Below, piece after piece: positions 1 through 12,900 of a stretch of 64,000 nucleotides of DNA (within the stretch, counting starts at the first letter, position 1; each line of letters begins with the position of its first letter). The stretch is from Gordionus sp. m RMFG-2023 (lineage: Eukaryota > Nematomorpha > Gordioida > Chordodea > Parachordodidae). The stretch spans positions 5,381,475-5,445,474 of the forward strand of contig NC_088775.1 of the NCBI RefSeq assembly GCF_954871325.1, in the 5' to 3' direction. The notes below the pieces were generated by a model. It searched no databases. It was not told the origin of the DNA and saw nothing but the letters and a program-made list of their open reading frames with translations. Both the position numbers and the translations under genes were made by a program.

Positions 1-163
1 GATATTCTGTATATCAATCCATTATATGTGAACCACCTAGATGGCTTAACGAAAAAATATGGTCCTTTCGGGAATCTAACGAATGCAAACAGAATACGGC
101 TGAGATCCATATCATCAGGAGAAAATTCGTAGGCATTAGATCTATTAAATGGAAATTCAAAAC
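1..163 (-). CDS. Left-edge partial exon, unidentified protein
   Basis: Reading the minus strand from 163 to 1 gives an open frame of about 54 residues (GFEFPFNRSNAYEFSPDDMD... ending ...NGLIYRIS) that runs off the window. It starts after an AAAG acceptor (AG at 165-164) and enters in phase 1. The composition is protein-like (FPFN, SPDDMDLSRI, RFPKGPYFF) and the acceptor type matches those used by the HEXD gene in this window. I do not recognise the family. A second short minus-strand open piece at 267-190 lies just upstream but does not join in phase, so it is probably not the preceding exon. Confidence 0.4.
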
Positions 164-189
164 CTTTATATAATATTTTAAATTTTTAC

Positions 190-267
190 ATATATTCCGC
201 CTTAACTAATATTTTAGGCATATATTTGATTTTCATTTTAGGATCAAGTATTGTAGCCACATAATTA
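190..267 (-). other. Short coding-like piece resembling a hAT transposase motif
   Basis: Minus-strand reading after an AG at 269-268 gives about 25 residues including TILDPKMKIKYM. This resembles the LDPRFK motif near the C-terminus of hAT transposases. It ends at a GT (189-188) but the phase does not match the exon at 163-1. It could be a transposon scrap or chance. Confidence 0.2.
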
Positions 268-1319
268 CTAAATGTGCTAACATAACTTAAAACAAACTAT
301 TAATACAAATATGGAATTTAAAATACTTTTAATTTTATTTTATAGCTTGAGTTTTATTAAAATAATAAAATATTTAATTAAAAAGATTACCATACATAAG
401 ATTAAATATAATTTATATTACACATGTATGCATTTTTGTTTATTTTTTTTAAAAAAAAAGTAATATAATATATTAAAAATTGACTTAACCTCAACACATG
501 AAAATGACGATTGAATCAATAAAAAAAACCATCCCATCCTATATAAAAATATTTTGTTTGAAAATAAAATACATTTTCAATCTAATCTAGTAATAAAAAA
601 ATTCTTTAAATCATATTAGAATTTTTTTTCTTCTTTTTTTTAAATTTATAAATTTAAATATAATAAATCTTCTATTTTTTTAGCTTTAAAATATTTTCGG
701 TATTAAAAAAAGAGGATTCTAAACAACAAACCGGTCATGAAACATTCTATGTGTCAGTATGTCTAGATTTAATAGTATCGCTATGTCCTATCATAGTTCA
801 GAATTAAGTACGAACTTTCTGGCCGGATTTGTTTAATTTCATCGCTATTTTTTAAACACATATATTTATTTTTTTCTTCTATTTTTATATATGTATCTTG
901 GACAAGTACATTTGATATTTTTAAAATAATTTAATAGTCATTTACCATTAATGACTAAATAAAAGAATTACCTAAAAGAGGGACTATAAAACTAAATATT
1001 TAATAAATACACAAGTGAGGAGGAGTACTAAAGAAGATTCACCCGTCATCTCATAGTTTTCATTATTATCACACGTCTGTCTTATATAAAATCAAAATAT
1101 GGTTGAGATATAATTTCAAAATATTCAGTGCAAAATTTTTTATTATTTGAGAATATTATTCAATCAAAAAAATGTAAATAAGAATTTTTTTTGAGTATTC
1201 AATCAAAAAACGTTAATAAGAATTTATTTGATCAAATAAAATGAGGAATAAGATAATGAAGTAAATAATTGGTATTCACGATTCAAGTTGGAAGTCTTAA
1301 GTAATAAAATGTAAATAAC

Positions 1320-1900
1320 AGAACAATATTTATAATAATAATTAATTTAAAATATTCGTCCTCTAGTCGACTCAAATTGACGACACAAGTTCATGGAACT
1401 ATTCGTCCTCTAGTCTACTTAACTATATAATTTGTATTCATTACTCAAGTTGAAATATTCTTCCTCTAGTCGATTCAAGTATATAATTCGTATTCACGAC
1501 TCAATTTGGAAGTCTAAAGTAAAAAAAATGTAAAACAAAAAATATCTTAATTAATAATAAATAACTAGAAATATTCGTCTTCGAGTCGACTCATGTTCAT
1601 AGAACTATTCGTCCTCTAGTCGACTCAATTATATAATTCTATTTCACGAAAACAAAAAATATTTAAAAAGAACTAATGTGAAATATTCGTCCTCTAGTCG
1701 ACTCATTTGTTTTCACGATTCAAATTAGAAGTAATGTAAAAAACAGAACAAATATCTTAATTAATGATAGATCTGAAATATTCGTCCTATAGTCAACTCA
1801 CTCAAGTTCATAAAATATTCGTCCTCTAGTCGACTTGAGTTCATGACTCGAGTCGACTTGAGTTTATAACCCGAGTTTATAACTCAAGTCAGTTTGGGTC
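1320..1900. repeat. Degenerate tandem array, ATTCGTCCTCTAGTCGACTC motif
   Basis: About eight copies of a core close to ATTCGTCCTCTAGTCGACTC are seen near 1356, 1401, 1457, 1572, 1604, 1684, 1779 and 1816. They are spaced 30-115 bp apart, with shared spacer text (ATAATTCGTATTCACGACTCAAGTTGGAAGTCT and variants). Spacing is irregular and spacers are not unique, so this is a degenerate satellite rather than a CRISPR array. No gene is seen in 268-2690. Confidence 0.75.
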
Positions 1901-2696
1901 GATTTTTTTGATCCAAAACTTGGCTCAGTTTTCGACTCAGTCGATTAACAACACTACATATGTGGAGTAAGGCAGACAAGGTATAAAATTATCACAGGAA
2001 AAGTAATTTCCTATCATATAATTTTAAAACTAATAAACTTTGTTATTTGAAATTTAAACCATAAATGTATTTTATAAAGATGTTTCAATAGTTTTAAACG
2101 TTTTGTCAGGAATATGTTCTTGAAAATTTTTAATCAAATTTTAATTTTAACACGTCAAAAGTAAAAAAAAAATAATAATGATTCGTTTAACGTGAATATG
2201 CTCCTCATATTTTTATATAAATATTTCATTTTATAAAAATTAACTTAGACTAAATACCAATTCTAAATGATAAAGTAATCACAATTTCATCCTGTAAGAT
2301 CTTATTAACAATATTTATGAAAACTTAATAATTATAAATTAAGTTTTAATTAAATATGAAGGCCTGTGACAGGGTTTGACAGGGTGTATATTAGCTCTTT
2401 TTAAGCAACCCCTGACGATAACATTGTATAAAATAAATGGATGAATAAAATTATTTGTTCGCATAAAATTTAATTAAATTTTATTTTACGATGTAGAAAT
2501 TAATAAATAAATTATAAAAAACAAAATATTAACATAAACACTATTCAAACCGGCCACTCTAAGGTTTAAATTTGATATTAATTTTATAACAAATATAATA
2601 ATTAATAATATAAAAATTCCAAAAAGTGCTATATAACTTACAATGTGTATCTTTATAAATAAAATGGGAATATATATAATGATGAATTCAAATATT

Positions 2697-3728
2697 GCGA
2701 TTTTGATGCCACTTTAAATCGCAAATAATAACCAAAAGATCGTTCAAAATGTTGCGATAAGATAGTTGCGTTAAATAGAATACTAAAAAACAACCGCAAA
2801 TAACTTTCCGATTCATTTATTATTCTCAATATCTTCTAAATTTAAAGCTGCATACTTGTTTCACTATAGTACTCACTCAGCCAACAAATTGTGAGATGAA
2901 TACCGTAAAATCAGAAAAAATGTCATTTAATAAGCTATATTTAAGAAAAATTTTTTAAGAAAATTTAAGCCTACACTTGACAGGAAATATTTTTAGAAAT
3001 TATCTTTTCATAAATAGATTATGAAGATGTACAAATTAAATAGATGGATTACCAAGTTGACCTCCTCGCCCCCCCCCAATCTATGTTTTTAAAATATTAG
3101 TTAAAATTAAATGATATTTATATTTTTAAAAAATGTAATAAATGGAATAGAAAATATAAATGGTGAGTTCTATATTAGTATTTTCAATCATACCCTCAGA
3201 TTTCCATAATTTTAATAGTTTAGATATATGAATCGCATTCGGATATAAAGTACTCGCAGAATCAGATCTAAATTAAATTTTACTGACGTCGATTCTTAAA
3301 TTTAAAATATACTATTAAATCGAATTCCAGCGTGTGTTGAAGACGCACTCTATAAATTTCAGACAAATTCGTTATAAACATATGAGTATTTTACAATTAT
3401 GAAATATTTATATAAAAATATACATAAATTAAAACTATTTCAGCAGGTTTCAGAAAATTTACAGTGTTGGTATTTGTTGAAATACACATTCGGGCAAACA
3501 AGATTTTTGAGATTTAAAAATTGTTCTCAGAAGGATTAATGAATTCGATATTAGATACCATATAGTATTTACCTATTTAACTAGAAAAAATTAAATGTTA
3601 ACTCCAACTCTAAAGAGTGGCTGCGATACGAGCCTATGAATGACAAATAAATATGTTATTGGGCAAAGGGTACTCACTTGGATTTTAGGGATCTTTCGAT
3701 ATAATTGATTGAGAAGCAAAAATAGATG
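2697..3728 (+). repeat. 1-kb dispersed direct repeat, copy 1
   Basis: This segment matches 5107-6026 along its length, in the same orientation. Shared landmarks are ACTATAGTACTCA, CAACAAATTGT.GATGAATACC and CGATTCTTAAAT, and the copies are diverged with many small indels. No coding frame or terminal repeat was found; it is probably an old transposon or segmental copy. Confidence 0.7.
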
Positions 3729-5106
3729 CATATAAGGGGGAGTCACTATACTGTACTTGTTAATTTTAAATATATGACACTATTTTATAAGCAATTTATT
3801 TAAAAATATCGGAAAGCGAAAGAATACCAGGTGATTAAGAACAAGATGGTCAATTTGAGATGCCATATTTTAATTTAGAAACTTGACTGGCTGTGTCCAA
3901 AATATCAAAAAAAAAAAATTCATACTTTTAAATTTAAAGGAACAGAGATTTGAATTGGCAATCCAAAATTACTGAAATCAACATTATAGATCATGATTAA
4001 CCTTATTACCCACACCCCCCACCCATCCTCTTCTCCAAAAAAAATATGACTCGAAAATCTATAAAATGTATTGTAAACTAATTTTATTTTCTAACAAATT
4101 TTTAAAAATAGATATTTTTAATTTACTTTGCAAGGTACGACCCGAGCCCCTCCCCACGATATTAGAATTTATTTTGCTCTTAGGTGTGTCTAATTAATAA
4201 AAATAATTTTGGATCGGACATGAAAAATATTTTTTTAAATTTCAAACAAGCCCTTTTTTGGCCAATCTGATGCAGATCACTAATTTACATTCATTGTATT
4301 TTATTTGTATATATAAATTTTCTAAATAATTTTATATTATTTGTATATATAATTTTCAAAACATTTTGAATTTGACGGATAAAATATTATAATTTCATGA
4401 ATAAGATTTTTTTTATTTTAAATTTTATTTATTAAAAAATAAAATAGTAACTAAACTAAGATTATATGTGTTGTATTATAATAAATATTTATTTATTATA
4501 TAAAGAATAATATTTAAGAGAAATATATTATATTTTGTAAAAATCGGCGTTTATTGATTATTCTTTTTTTGGTTGTAAATTAAAAATATTTCGTATTTGA
4601 CTCTAAGAAAATCCAAAAGATTAAAAAGTGCCTTATTACTACTTCTTACATTTCTTACAATATGTATGCCTAGAGATTTTGCTATTAGATGGCAGAAACG
4701 TTATGACTATTATTTGCCAAACTCGAGATTACATAAAATTATTTTGACAGATATCTTTATCGGGTCATTTTTAAATCATGCGAAAATAATTTATTAAGAT
4801 GGAAAATTGAATTCAATATTAAAAAAATGAAATAATACAAACAGATAAAGTCAAGGGTTAGCATAAATAAAATAGGTAAAAAAAAAAGGCAATACTACTA
4901 TATATGCCTTATCTTATTTAAAATACTGTCAGAAAAGTATTCATCCTTGTATATGATTATACTGATATATAAGAATTTGAAGTTATATATGAATTTAAAC
5001 AAAAAATACGATGATTATATATAAATATTTTTAATGAAATTTCCTGGAAACTTACATTTAGCTTTAAAATAATGCAAAATAAATTGTAAAAATGCTTTAA
5101 AATTAG
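3729..5106. other. AT-rich interval with no recognised gene
   Basis: Low-complexity A/T runs separate the two 1-kb repeat copies. A 66-codon plus-strand open frame at 4597-4797 has a TTG start, no homology that I recognise and no splice context. I see nothing supportable here. Confidence 0.5.
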
Positions 5107-6026
5107 GCGATTTTGAGTCTACGTTAAATCACAAATAATTATTTTTAAAGAATCGTTCAAATTGGTGTGAAACAATCCTTGCATTAAATAGCATATTAAA
5201 AAATACCAAATGACTTTCCAATTCATTTATTATCCTTAATATTGCCTAAATTTAAAACGGCATTCATTATTCACTATAGTACTCAGTCAACAAATTGTTG
5301 GATGAATACCATAAAAATCAGAAAAAAATATCATTTTATATGCTATATTTAATAAATTATTCTTAAAAAAATTTTAAGCTTGGCCCAAAATATTTTTAGA
5401 TATTTAAGTTTCCATATAATTATCTCTTCATAGATTGATTGTAAGGCTACATTGAATAAATAGATTCTCAAGTTTACCTCCCTCACCCCCATCCCATCAA
5501 ATTTTTAAATTAGAAGATATTTTTACTAAAAAAATTTGAAAAAAAAATGGAATAGATTATATAAATAATGAATCCCATGATATTTACAAATAGACCCCTT
5601 TCAGATTTTTACATTTTGGATATGTCATGTCCTATTGGGATATATAGCTCTCAATCAAAACATCTTAATTTTGTATTATCTACTGACGGCGATTCTTAAA
5701 TGTAAAAATTCCGATTAAACAGTATTCCAGCATTTGTAGACGACCAACTCTAATTTTAAAGAACACTTTAGGAAAAGTAGGATTTTAGAAATTTTAAAAT
5801 TGTTCTCAGAAAGGATTAAAAATTGAGTGATTCCGAATTCCAATGAAATCGATAGACTTAATATTTACTATATAATCAAGAAAAAATTAAAATGTTCTAC
5901 TCCAACTCTAAACAGTGGCTGCGACACGGCCTATCAATGCCAAATAAATGTTGTATTTTGGATAAAAGATACTCTCTTCTATTTTAGATATCTTAGATTA
6001 TAATTGTGCTAGATGCAAAAATAAAC
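5107..6026 (+). repeat. 1-kb dispersed direct repeat, copy 2
   Basis: Partner of 2697-3728; see that entry. The two copies lie 2.4 kb apart head to tail. Confidence 0.7.
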
Positions 6027-6997
6027 AAGTTAGATAGCGCTTCTGCCCTCTAGCGGTGAAGGTTCAACAGAGCTACGCTAGGTTTTCCTCATTTCCATCT
6101 AATTGGAATAATTTAATTTGGGTAAGAAGTAAAAATATGAGGAGCCCTCTACCGGTTTGTGGGCAAGACACACGTACTTGTAGGCACAACATTCCGATAA
6201 ATTTAAACCTCTATAGGCTTAATAAAAAGGTGTGGGGCAAAAAAGAGCCTATACCCGAGAACTACAGTATAATTTAATTACTTTAAAGGTGGGTGATGGC
6301 TGATTTTAAGCTTAATTTCTTTAGTGTAAGTTATGATTACAATATTGAGATATAATGTTCATAGAATCTGTAAATAAACATGATTAAAATAAAAAAAATA
6401 TTTGCATGATTCAACCCATACAATACAATTCTATCACTTCAAATTTCCCACCGGATGAAACCGCCATTTAGTGGACAATATTTTCCAGTCATCATTATGT
6501 TACTCAAATAATCTCATGAACATATGAGGGGTGTATATCGCAAAAAATTTTGCCGATTTTTAGGAGATACATGCTTAAAAAGCTTTTTAATGAATGAATT
6601 GTGAGTCTAGGTATTATTATATATCATTGAGACTATAATTTTAATTTTGGATAAATTTGATTTATACGATAAAACATTTTATTTATATATTCAATATCTA
6701 ATTTTGGTGGTAAGGCTAAAGTCGGCATTAATTACATTTTTTTATATTTAATGTATTATATTTATTTGGGCTAGGAATTTTATGAGAATTATTCCAAACT
6801 GAATTTATCCGAAGCAATCCAAACTGAATTTATCCGAAGCAAGCTGAGATGGAGCCTTCAATTAACTGTATTTTTCCGCTTCGATTTTTTTTCAGAATTT
6901 TTTAAGACTATAAAATAAAAATAAATTTTTCCTGTCAATTCTCAATTTACCTGTCAATTATCGGTTTAGTTATACCTCTATCTTTATCGACCATTTC

Positions 6998-9900
6998 ATG
7001 GAAACCAAAACTCATACATCTTTTCTTGCATACTTAGATCGCATTTTTGATATTAATATTAACAAGCATATAATATTACAAGATCATTCTTACTTTCGCA
7101 ATTTTGGAACATACCATTATCCAAGCTTATATTCATTTCCTACCCAATATCTATTTAAAAATAGTCAGCAAAAAATTTCAGATCTCTCATACAAGTTTAT
7201 ATTTCATATTTATTTTTTGATTATTTTTTTATACAGTGATGAGGATATAATTGATGTAGTAGGTGTTAATGAACATAAAATAACAGGATCTAATAAATCT
7301 CTTGTCCAATTAAAATTGGAAGAAGCCAAAACTAATGGATTAATTATTAGTAGGGATGACCAATATGAGGATGAATGGGAATTTAATTTAATAAAGTTAT
7401 AATTTATTTTAGATTTATATACAATTATTGTATTAGATTTACTTGGAGTCCAGCAGAAGTTAATATATTTGATTGCACCTTATCAATCCTCTTGGATTAT
7501 AAACTTAGTGTATTATCCATAAATAATGTATGAAATTTTAGTGCAATTAATTATATGAAATTTTTATAGACTATAACACAAATATCCAAAATAACTATAT
7601 ACTTAGAAAAATATAGTCAAGCCTTAAGAGAAATATTCATTGATAATAATTGGGTAAATTCAATTTATTTTTTTATAAACATATTTTTCTATTAATAAAT
7701 TTTATATGAAAATGATGTAAAGTTTTCAGGTTTATAGCTAGAAGAATATATATATTCATTCTTTGGTAAAGATAAATAAATGAAATTGATATCTGCATGT
7801 GAGAAATATATGATATTTAAGATAGTTATAAATTGATTTTATTTTGAAATTTTTGTATCTTGGTCCTATATACTCAGCCCAGACATCAAACTATATATAT
7901 TATCATCGCATTAAATTTTTCAAAATTTTTTGAAGGTATATCATTTATTGTAATCAAAATTTTTGTGTTATATAAGTCTTTTTTATATTGTTCTTTAATT
8001 ACATATTCCAATTTATAAGTAATATTTGTCTCTTATTCTTAAATTTAGTTTTGTATAGGAAATTTTATTACATAGCCCATATAATTAGGTTTTGCCATAT
8101 ATGCTTTCTCACATGCAGTAATGAATCCCTATAATTTAGATATAAACCGGATGCTCTGAATTGCATGTCATTATGCCAAACCTAGTTCCTTTATCTACTA
8201 TTTCATTTGTTTTACATGATTTGTTTTTTTTAAAGTTATTTTTATTAGGAGAGAAATTTCAATTATCAAATGAATTAACCAAAGGACCTCCCTTCCTTCC
8301 AAAAACTTCTTCAGATCTTAAATAATTTTTTTAAAAAATATTAAATAAAATTAGGATTGACTAATGATTAAAATCCCATATCTCTATACTTGTGCTCAGT
8401 TCAACATAAAAATTTATTTTATCTGGGCCGGTTTGGTCCTGAATATAAAACTCGGACCAGATATATTTATTTATCTTAATAAAAGTAAAATATAATTATA
8501 AAAAAAATTTTTATATAATGAAATATACTTTTTTTTAAAAAAAATTTGCGATTTTGATAGACATTTTTAATTATTTATTTTTGTATGAATTTAATTTGGC
8601 GAATTTATTTTATTGTCTAAGATTTTTTTGTGAACATTGTCATTATATAAAAAACTCTGAAATATAGTGATATAATTTTTTGATAAGCCTAATCATTATT
8701 GTCATAAAAATCAACTTATGAAAATATATATTTATTATTAGAATCTGGATCTAATCAAATGGTTGCACTCTATCTTGGTGTCGTTTTTGCCATTTTCATT
8801 GTTGGTGTTATATGTTGAAATTATTCATCACTTGATATGCAAGGTACCATTTCTTTATTTTTGTGAAAAATATATTTTGGTTATAATTCTTACTTTTGTT
8901 TTATTTAATAAAAGATTCCATGGTTAATTACGAATATCATAAATGATGATAAAAATATTGTCCATAATACTAACCTCAAAGAATTGAATACCTTTATCAA
9001 CGATATACTCTGGAATGAAATAGATTCCAATTTCAATGGAAGTTTCGATTTGTTCTTTAAGTCCAATCACCTTAATCCCCTCAAAAATGTTAACACCCAA
9101 CAAGAAAAAGTAAATTTAAAAAATAACTTTTTGACATTTTTTTAAAAAAAAATAATAATAAACATATAGAACATAAGTATTTCCGATCAACTCTCCGATA
9201 ACAATCAAAATATGCATCGTCAATACTTTGAGGATAATAAAATTTTGAATCGCAAGAAGGTGATAACACTCATGGTGCCCCCTTTGATATACCCATTTTT
9301 TTCTGTCAACAACGGAAAGGAATACTCAAAATCTACTCCCCCCGAAAAAAATAATGTCGGCAATGATTGCCGCGAAAATTTTGACCCCTGGTATTACGCC
9401 AACTGCGAAAACATGGAAAGGATCAACTTTTGGATACGCCACTTAATCCCCTCGCAGTGGACCTGCGAAATGCTCAAGCATGAAAAAGATGTCATGGGGG
9501 GAAAGTTATCCGTTAGCAACGAGAAAAATATTGATAATTCGAACACCAAAGGTCAAAGCGCCTTGAGTTATGCCCTTCTGACTCTGAGATCCCTGAAGCA
9601 CCGAATAAGGGAAATAAAGAAAAGCGAACCCGATGCTTACCTCATAATTTGGGGCTGGAATATTGGGTCTCTATTGTCGTGCTATGTATGAAAATAAATA
9701 TATATTTCTCGTGCATATTTTATTAATACAATTTATTTGTTATACTCTCAAATAGTTAATCTTTCATAAAATTGACTATCTTTGATTTGGAGTTTTTAAT
9801 TCAGCATAACCATTATATTGTAATTGTAGCTTTTTTAAAAAAATAAATAAAACGTTTTTACCAAATTTAGATAAGTAATAACTTCTTTTTAAAGTATTTC

Positions 9901-12900
9901 TTCTTGTAATACCAAAAAATATTTAATATCTATTACCATTCTTATTTGTTAAATATATTAACAAGACTTTTTATTGGACTCCAATATAAATTTGATACTA
10001 AATTCGCGAATATACCCAAATTTCACTATAATTTTTTTTTATATATTTTACTAATTTATAATTATGTTTGTTATTATCAGGCATGTATCGATATCAAGGT
10101 TGACGCCGTCGTTTGTTTCGGGTTTCCTTTTGTAGATTTCAAGGAAAAAATGACGGTACTAAATATCGATTCAAATAATATTTCATTTAATCCTAACCCT
10201 TTAAGGCCTTAATTTATAGTTAAAAAAATGCGGTAATGTTCGAGCGGTGCTTTGTTTAACGCGGCGTTTATTCACAAAGTCGAGCCAATAAACAGGTGTA
10301 ATTTATAAATAGAGCGTTACGATGATAATGCTCCATTTCTTGCATTATTTCAGAAAAAAGTATTAACGCTCAATGTGACATTGCCAACACTATGAAGAAT
10401 CAGCTGTGATTTCGACGCGTTTACTATAAATTATGGCCTAACACAAATTCTCTAACCTTGATTCCTTTTTTTTAGGACCGCATGTTGAGCCTAAATCTTA
10501 TCTTTCTAAAAATCTTTCTCGTTGGACCGGACTTGACACTTCTAAAATATGACAGGTTTGATTGGTCGGACAAAAATTATCTCTTGCCAGCTCGGGTGAT
10601 AAAGAGATCCGTTCGCCCTTGTTAGATTCTATAAGTCCATATTCTTGGCTCTTTTTTTAAAAAAATTAAAAAGAGGCTTGCAATATCTTTTAGATTTATT
10701 TGCATATAATTTCTACAAAAGTTGCGACCAAAATTAAAAAATTCGAAAAGTTTCAAATTTTTCTGACGTTTTTAAATTATTTTTATTGTATTTAGGACAT
10801 GTTTATATTTTATCAGCGACCTACATAGGTACCTCTGCACTGTAAAAAAATATTTTAGGCCCGGTCTGTGTGTTTTTTTTTAAAAATTAAAATACGGGCC
10901 GGGCCTGCAGGTCTCTGATTTTTATATTTAAAAAGGGGCCTATTTATTTTCATTAAAAGTTTTCGAAATTTGGAAATTAAAAAAAAAAATCACATTTAGG
11001 ACACACATCCTTACATAAAATATACAATATTTTATGCATTTTGCATATTAAAATATTTATCTTTCACTATTTGTTGAACAACAAGAGGCCAAATATTATT
11101 TTGCAAAAATATTTAATGCCTCAATTTTTTTCCAAGTGGTATATTTAAAATTTATTCTATAGTCAAACAATCCCGAACAGACCAATTTTTGGAATCTCGA
11201 TAAAATTTCGTCTCCCGTCATATACGTTGTTGGTCAATCGTGCACGCCATCGATAAGCAATGTAAAACTTATAGAACTGCTGAGATCAAAACTGAAAGTT
11301 TTCAATTCGCTCATCGTAGTAGGTATATACATTAACGACATATTTATGACGTATATTATAATTTAATATTATATTGACAAATACCCTTATTCCTTATTTC
11401 TGTTGGTAATCCAATGGGCGCTAGTCTAGAAATCCATTATTAACTAGGTTGGGTGAGACCGGTTTAGACCACTTTACAGTCCGAAAAAATGAAGTCATCA
11501 ATCGCATTCAGATCAGCATGAAGCGGTCAGCACCGGTTCCTGGTACCGTCGCTATTCAGAATTTTGAGGATAAGACAAGGCCCTAAGAAAAAAATTTATT
11601 GATCGAATATATATTTCAAACTCGATATTTTGGTAATAATCTAACTTGTATCATCACGAATCTGTATCACTATTTTAATAGATACTTGAGATGGACGTGG
11701 TTCTAATTTTTTATTCACGGTTCGCCCAAGCGGTGGCAATATTCATGCCCTTTCACGCTTACTTATAAAGATTTTACGCTTTTTTGAATTTATTCTCATA
11801 GTTTTTATTTTTCTAATTCCATATTAATAACACAAAATTACAATTTATAAATCAAAATTTTTATTTAGAAATAAAAGAAAGTCCATGTTTTTATTTCAAT
11901 TGTGTTTGCCTTTCCTCTAATAAGGGATTGGCTATAGCAAATAACTTTTCACTAGAAGTCTAATGTATCGGAGCTGACCAAATTTTACTAGCTAATTTTC
12001 TCAAAAATGGAAATGAGATTTTCTGCTAACAAAACTTCAAAATATTGTCATTGTTATTTGTTTTTTGAGCGATGAATCTTATATGTTCATCCTCACAACT
12101 TTCTTCAGTAGATGTTTATGCTTCATCAGATCATCTAGAAATTCTCTAAGTGCTACGTTTAGAATATACGATTTTTTATGTCTTCAGATGAATTAGAAAA
12201 GTTATAAATGATAGTTGGCATGGCATTGACTTTTGCTTATCATCTAATTTTATATCATTTTGCATTTTTAAGGTTGTTCTATTCCCTTTTCATCGTCTAT
12301 TGAAAATTAACACTTTTGAAATTCGGATTTAAAATTAAGCCTACCTTAAGTGACTTCATAATAAATCTTTGAAATGTCCTGTATTTTAAGGTTTTATTTA
12401 TTATTGTATCACCCTCAGGAGGTAAACAAAATTTTACTAATTTTTTTCCCCATAAATAAACTGCATTTATGGTGGAACGAGAATCTACGCTCAGATTATC
12501 CAAGCACTCTTTGCATATTGATAAATATTTTAGTTAATATAAATGAAAATAAAACGCATTTAAATTAAATTTATTTATTACCAAAATTTCCATTTCTGAA
12601 CGAGATTTGAAAAATTTAATTTTTTTTTTCATTCAATTGATAATTTATAACACGGAAAAAATTGTTGTTTATAAAATGCATAGATTTTGAAAGAACTAAA
12701 TTAAATAAAAAAATATATATTATAATTTTAAAAATGAAAATTTCCTTGTTTCACGGGAAATTTAAGTTCATGCCTGGCAAAAATTTTGGGAAGGCCCGTC
12801 ACGCCTAATAATTTAAAATTTATTCGCACTCACGCCCTGGCCCATCGTGTCAAATTTTACGGCCCGTGCCCACCTCTAAATAGTTACTGATACCTTTACC

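Larger units (their letters stand above)
10156..11162 (+). other. KANSL3 intron 8, carrying family B and C elements
   Basis: About 1 kb of intron. It contains a family B element (10200-10446) and a family C element (10814-10917); the rest is AT-rich with no coding signal. Confidence 0.7.

Noticed and set aside
1320-1900. CRISPR-like repeats
   Set aside because: Spacing is irregular, the spacers share sequence and the DNA is eukaryotic; it is a degenerate satellite.
6056-6277. Open frame of 73 codons
   Set aside because: It has no recognisable domain or splice context and lies beside repeat text; it is not supportable as a gene.
11163-11180. Alternative start of KANSL3 exon 9 at 11181
   Set aside because: Both AGs keep the frame; the AG at 11161-11162 follows a better T-rich stretch (TTTATTCTATAG), so it was preferred.
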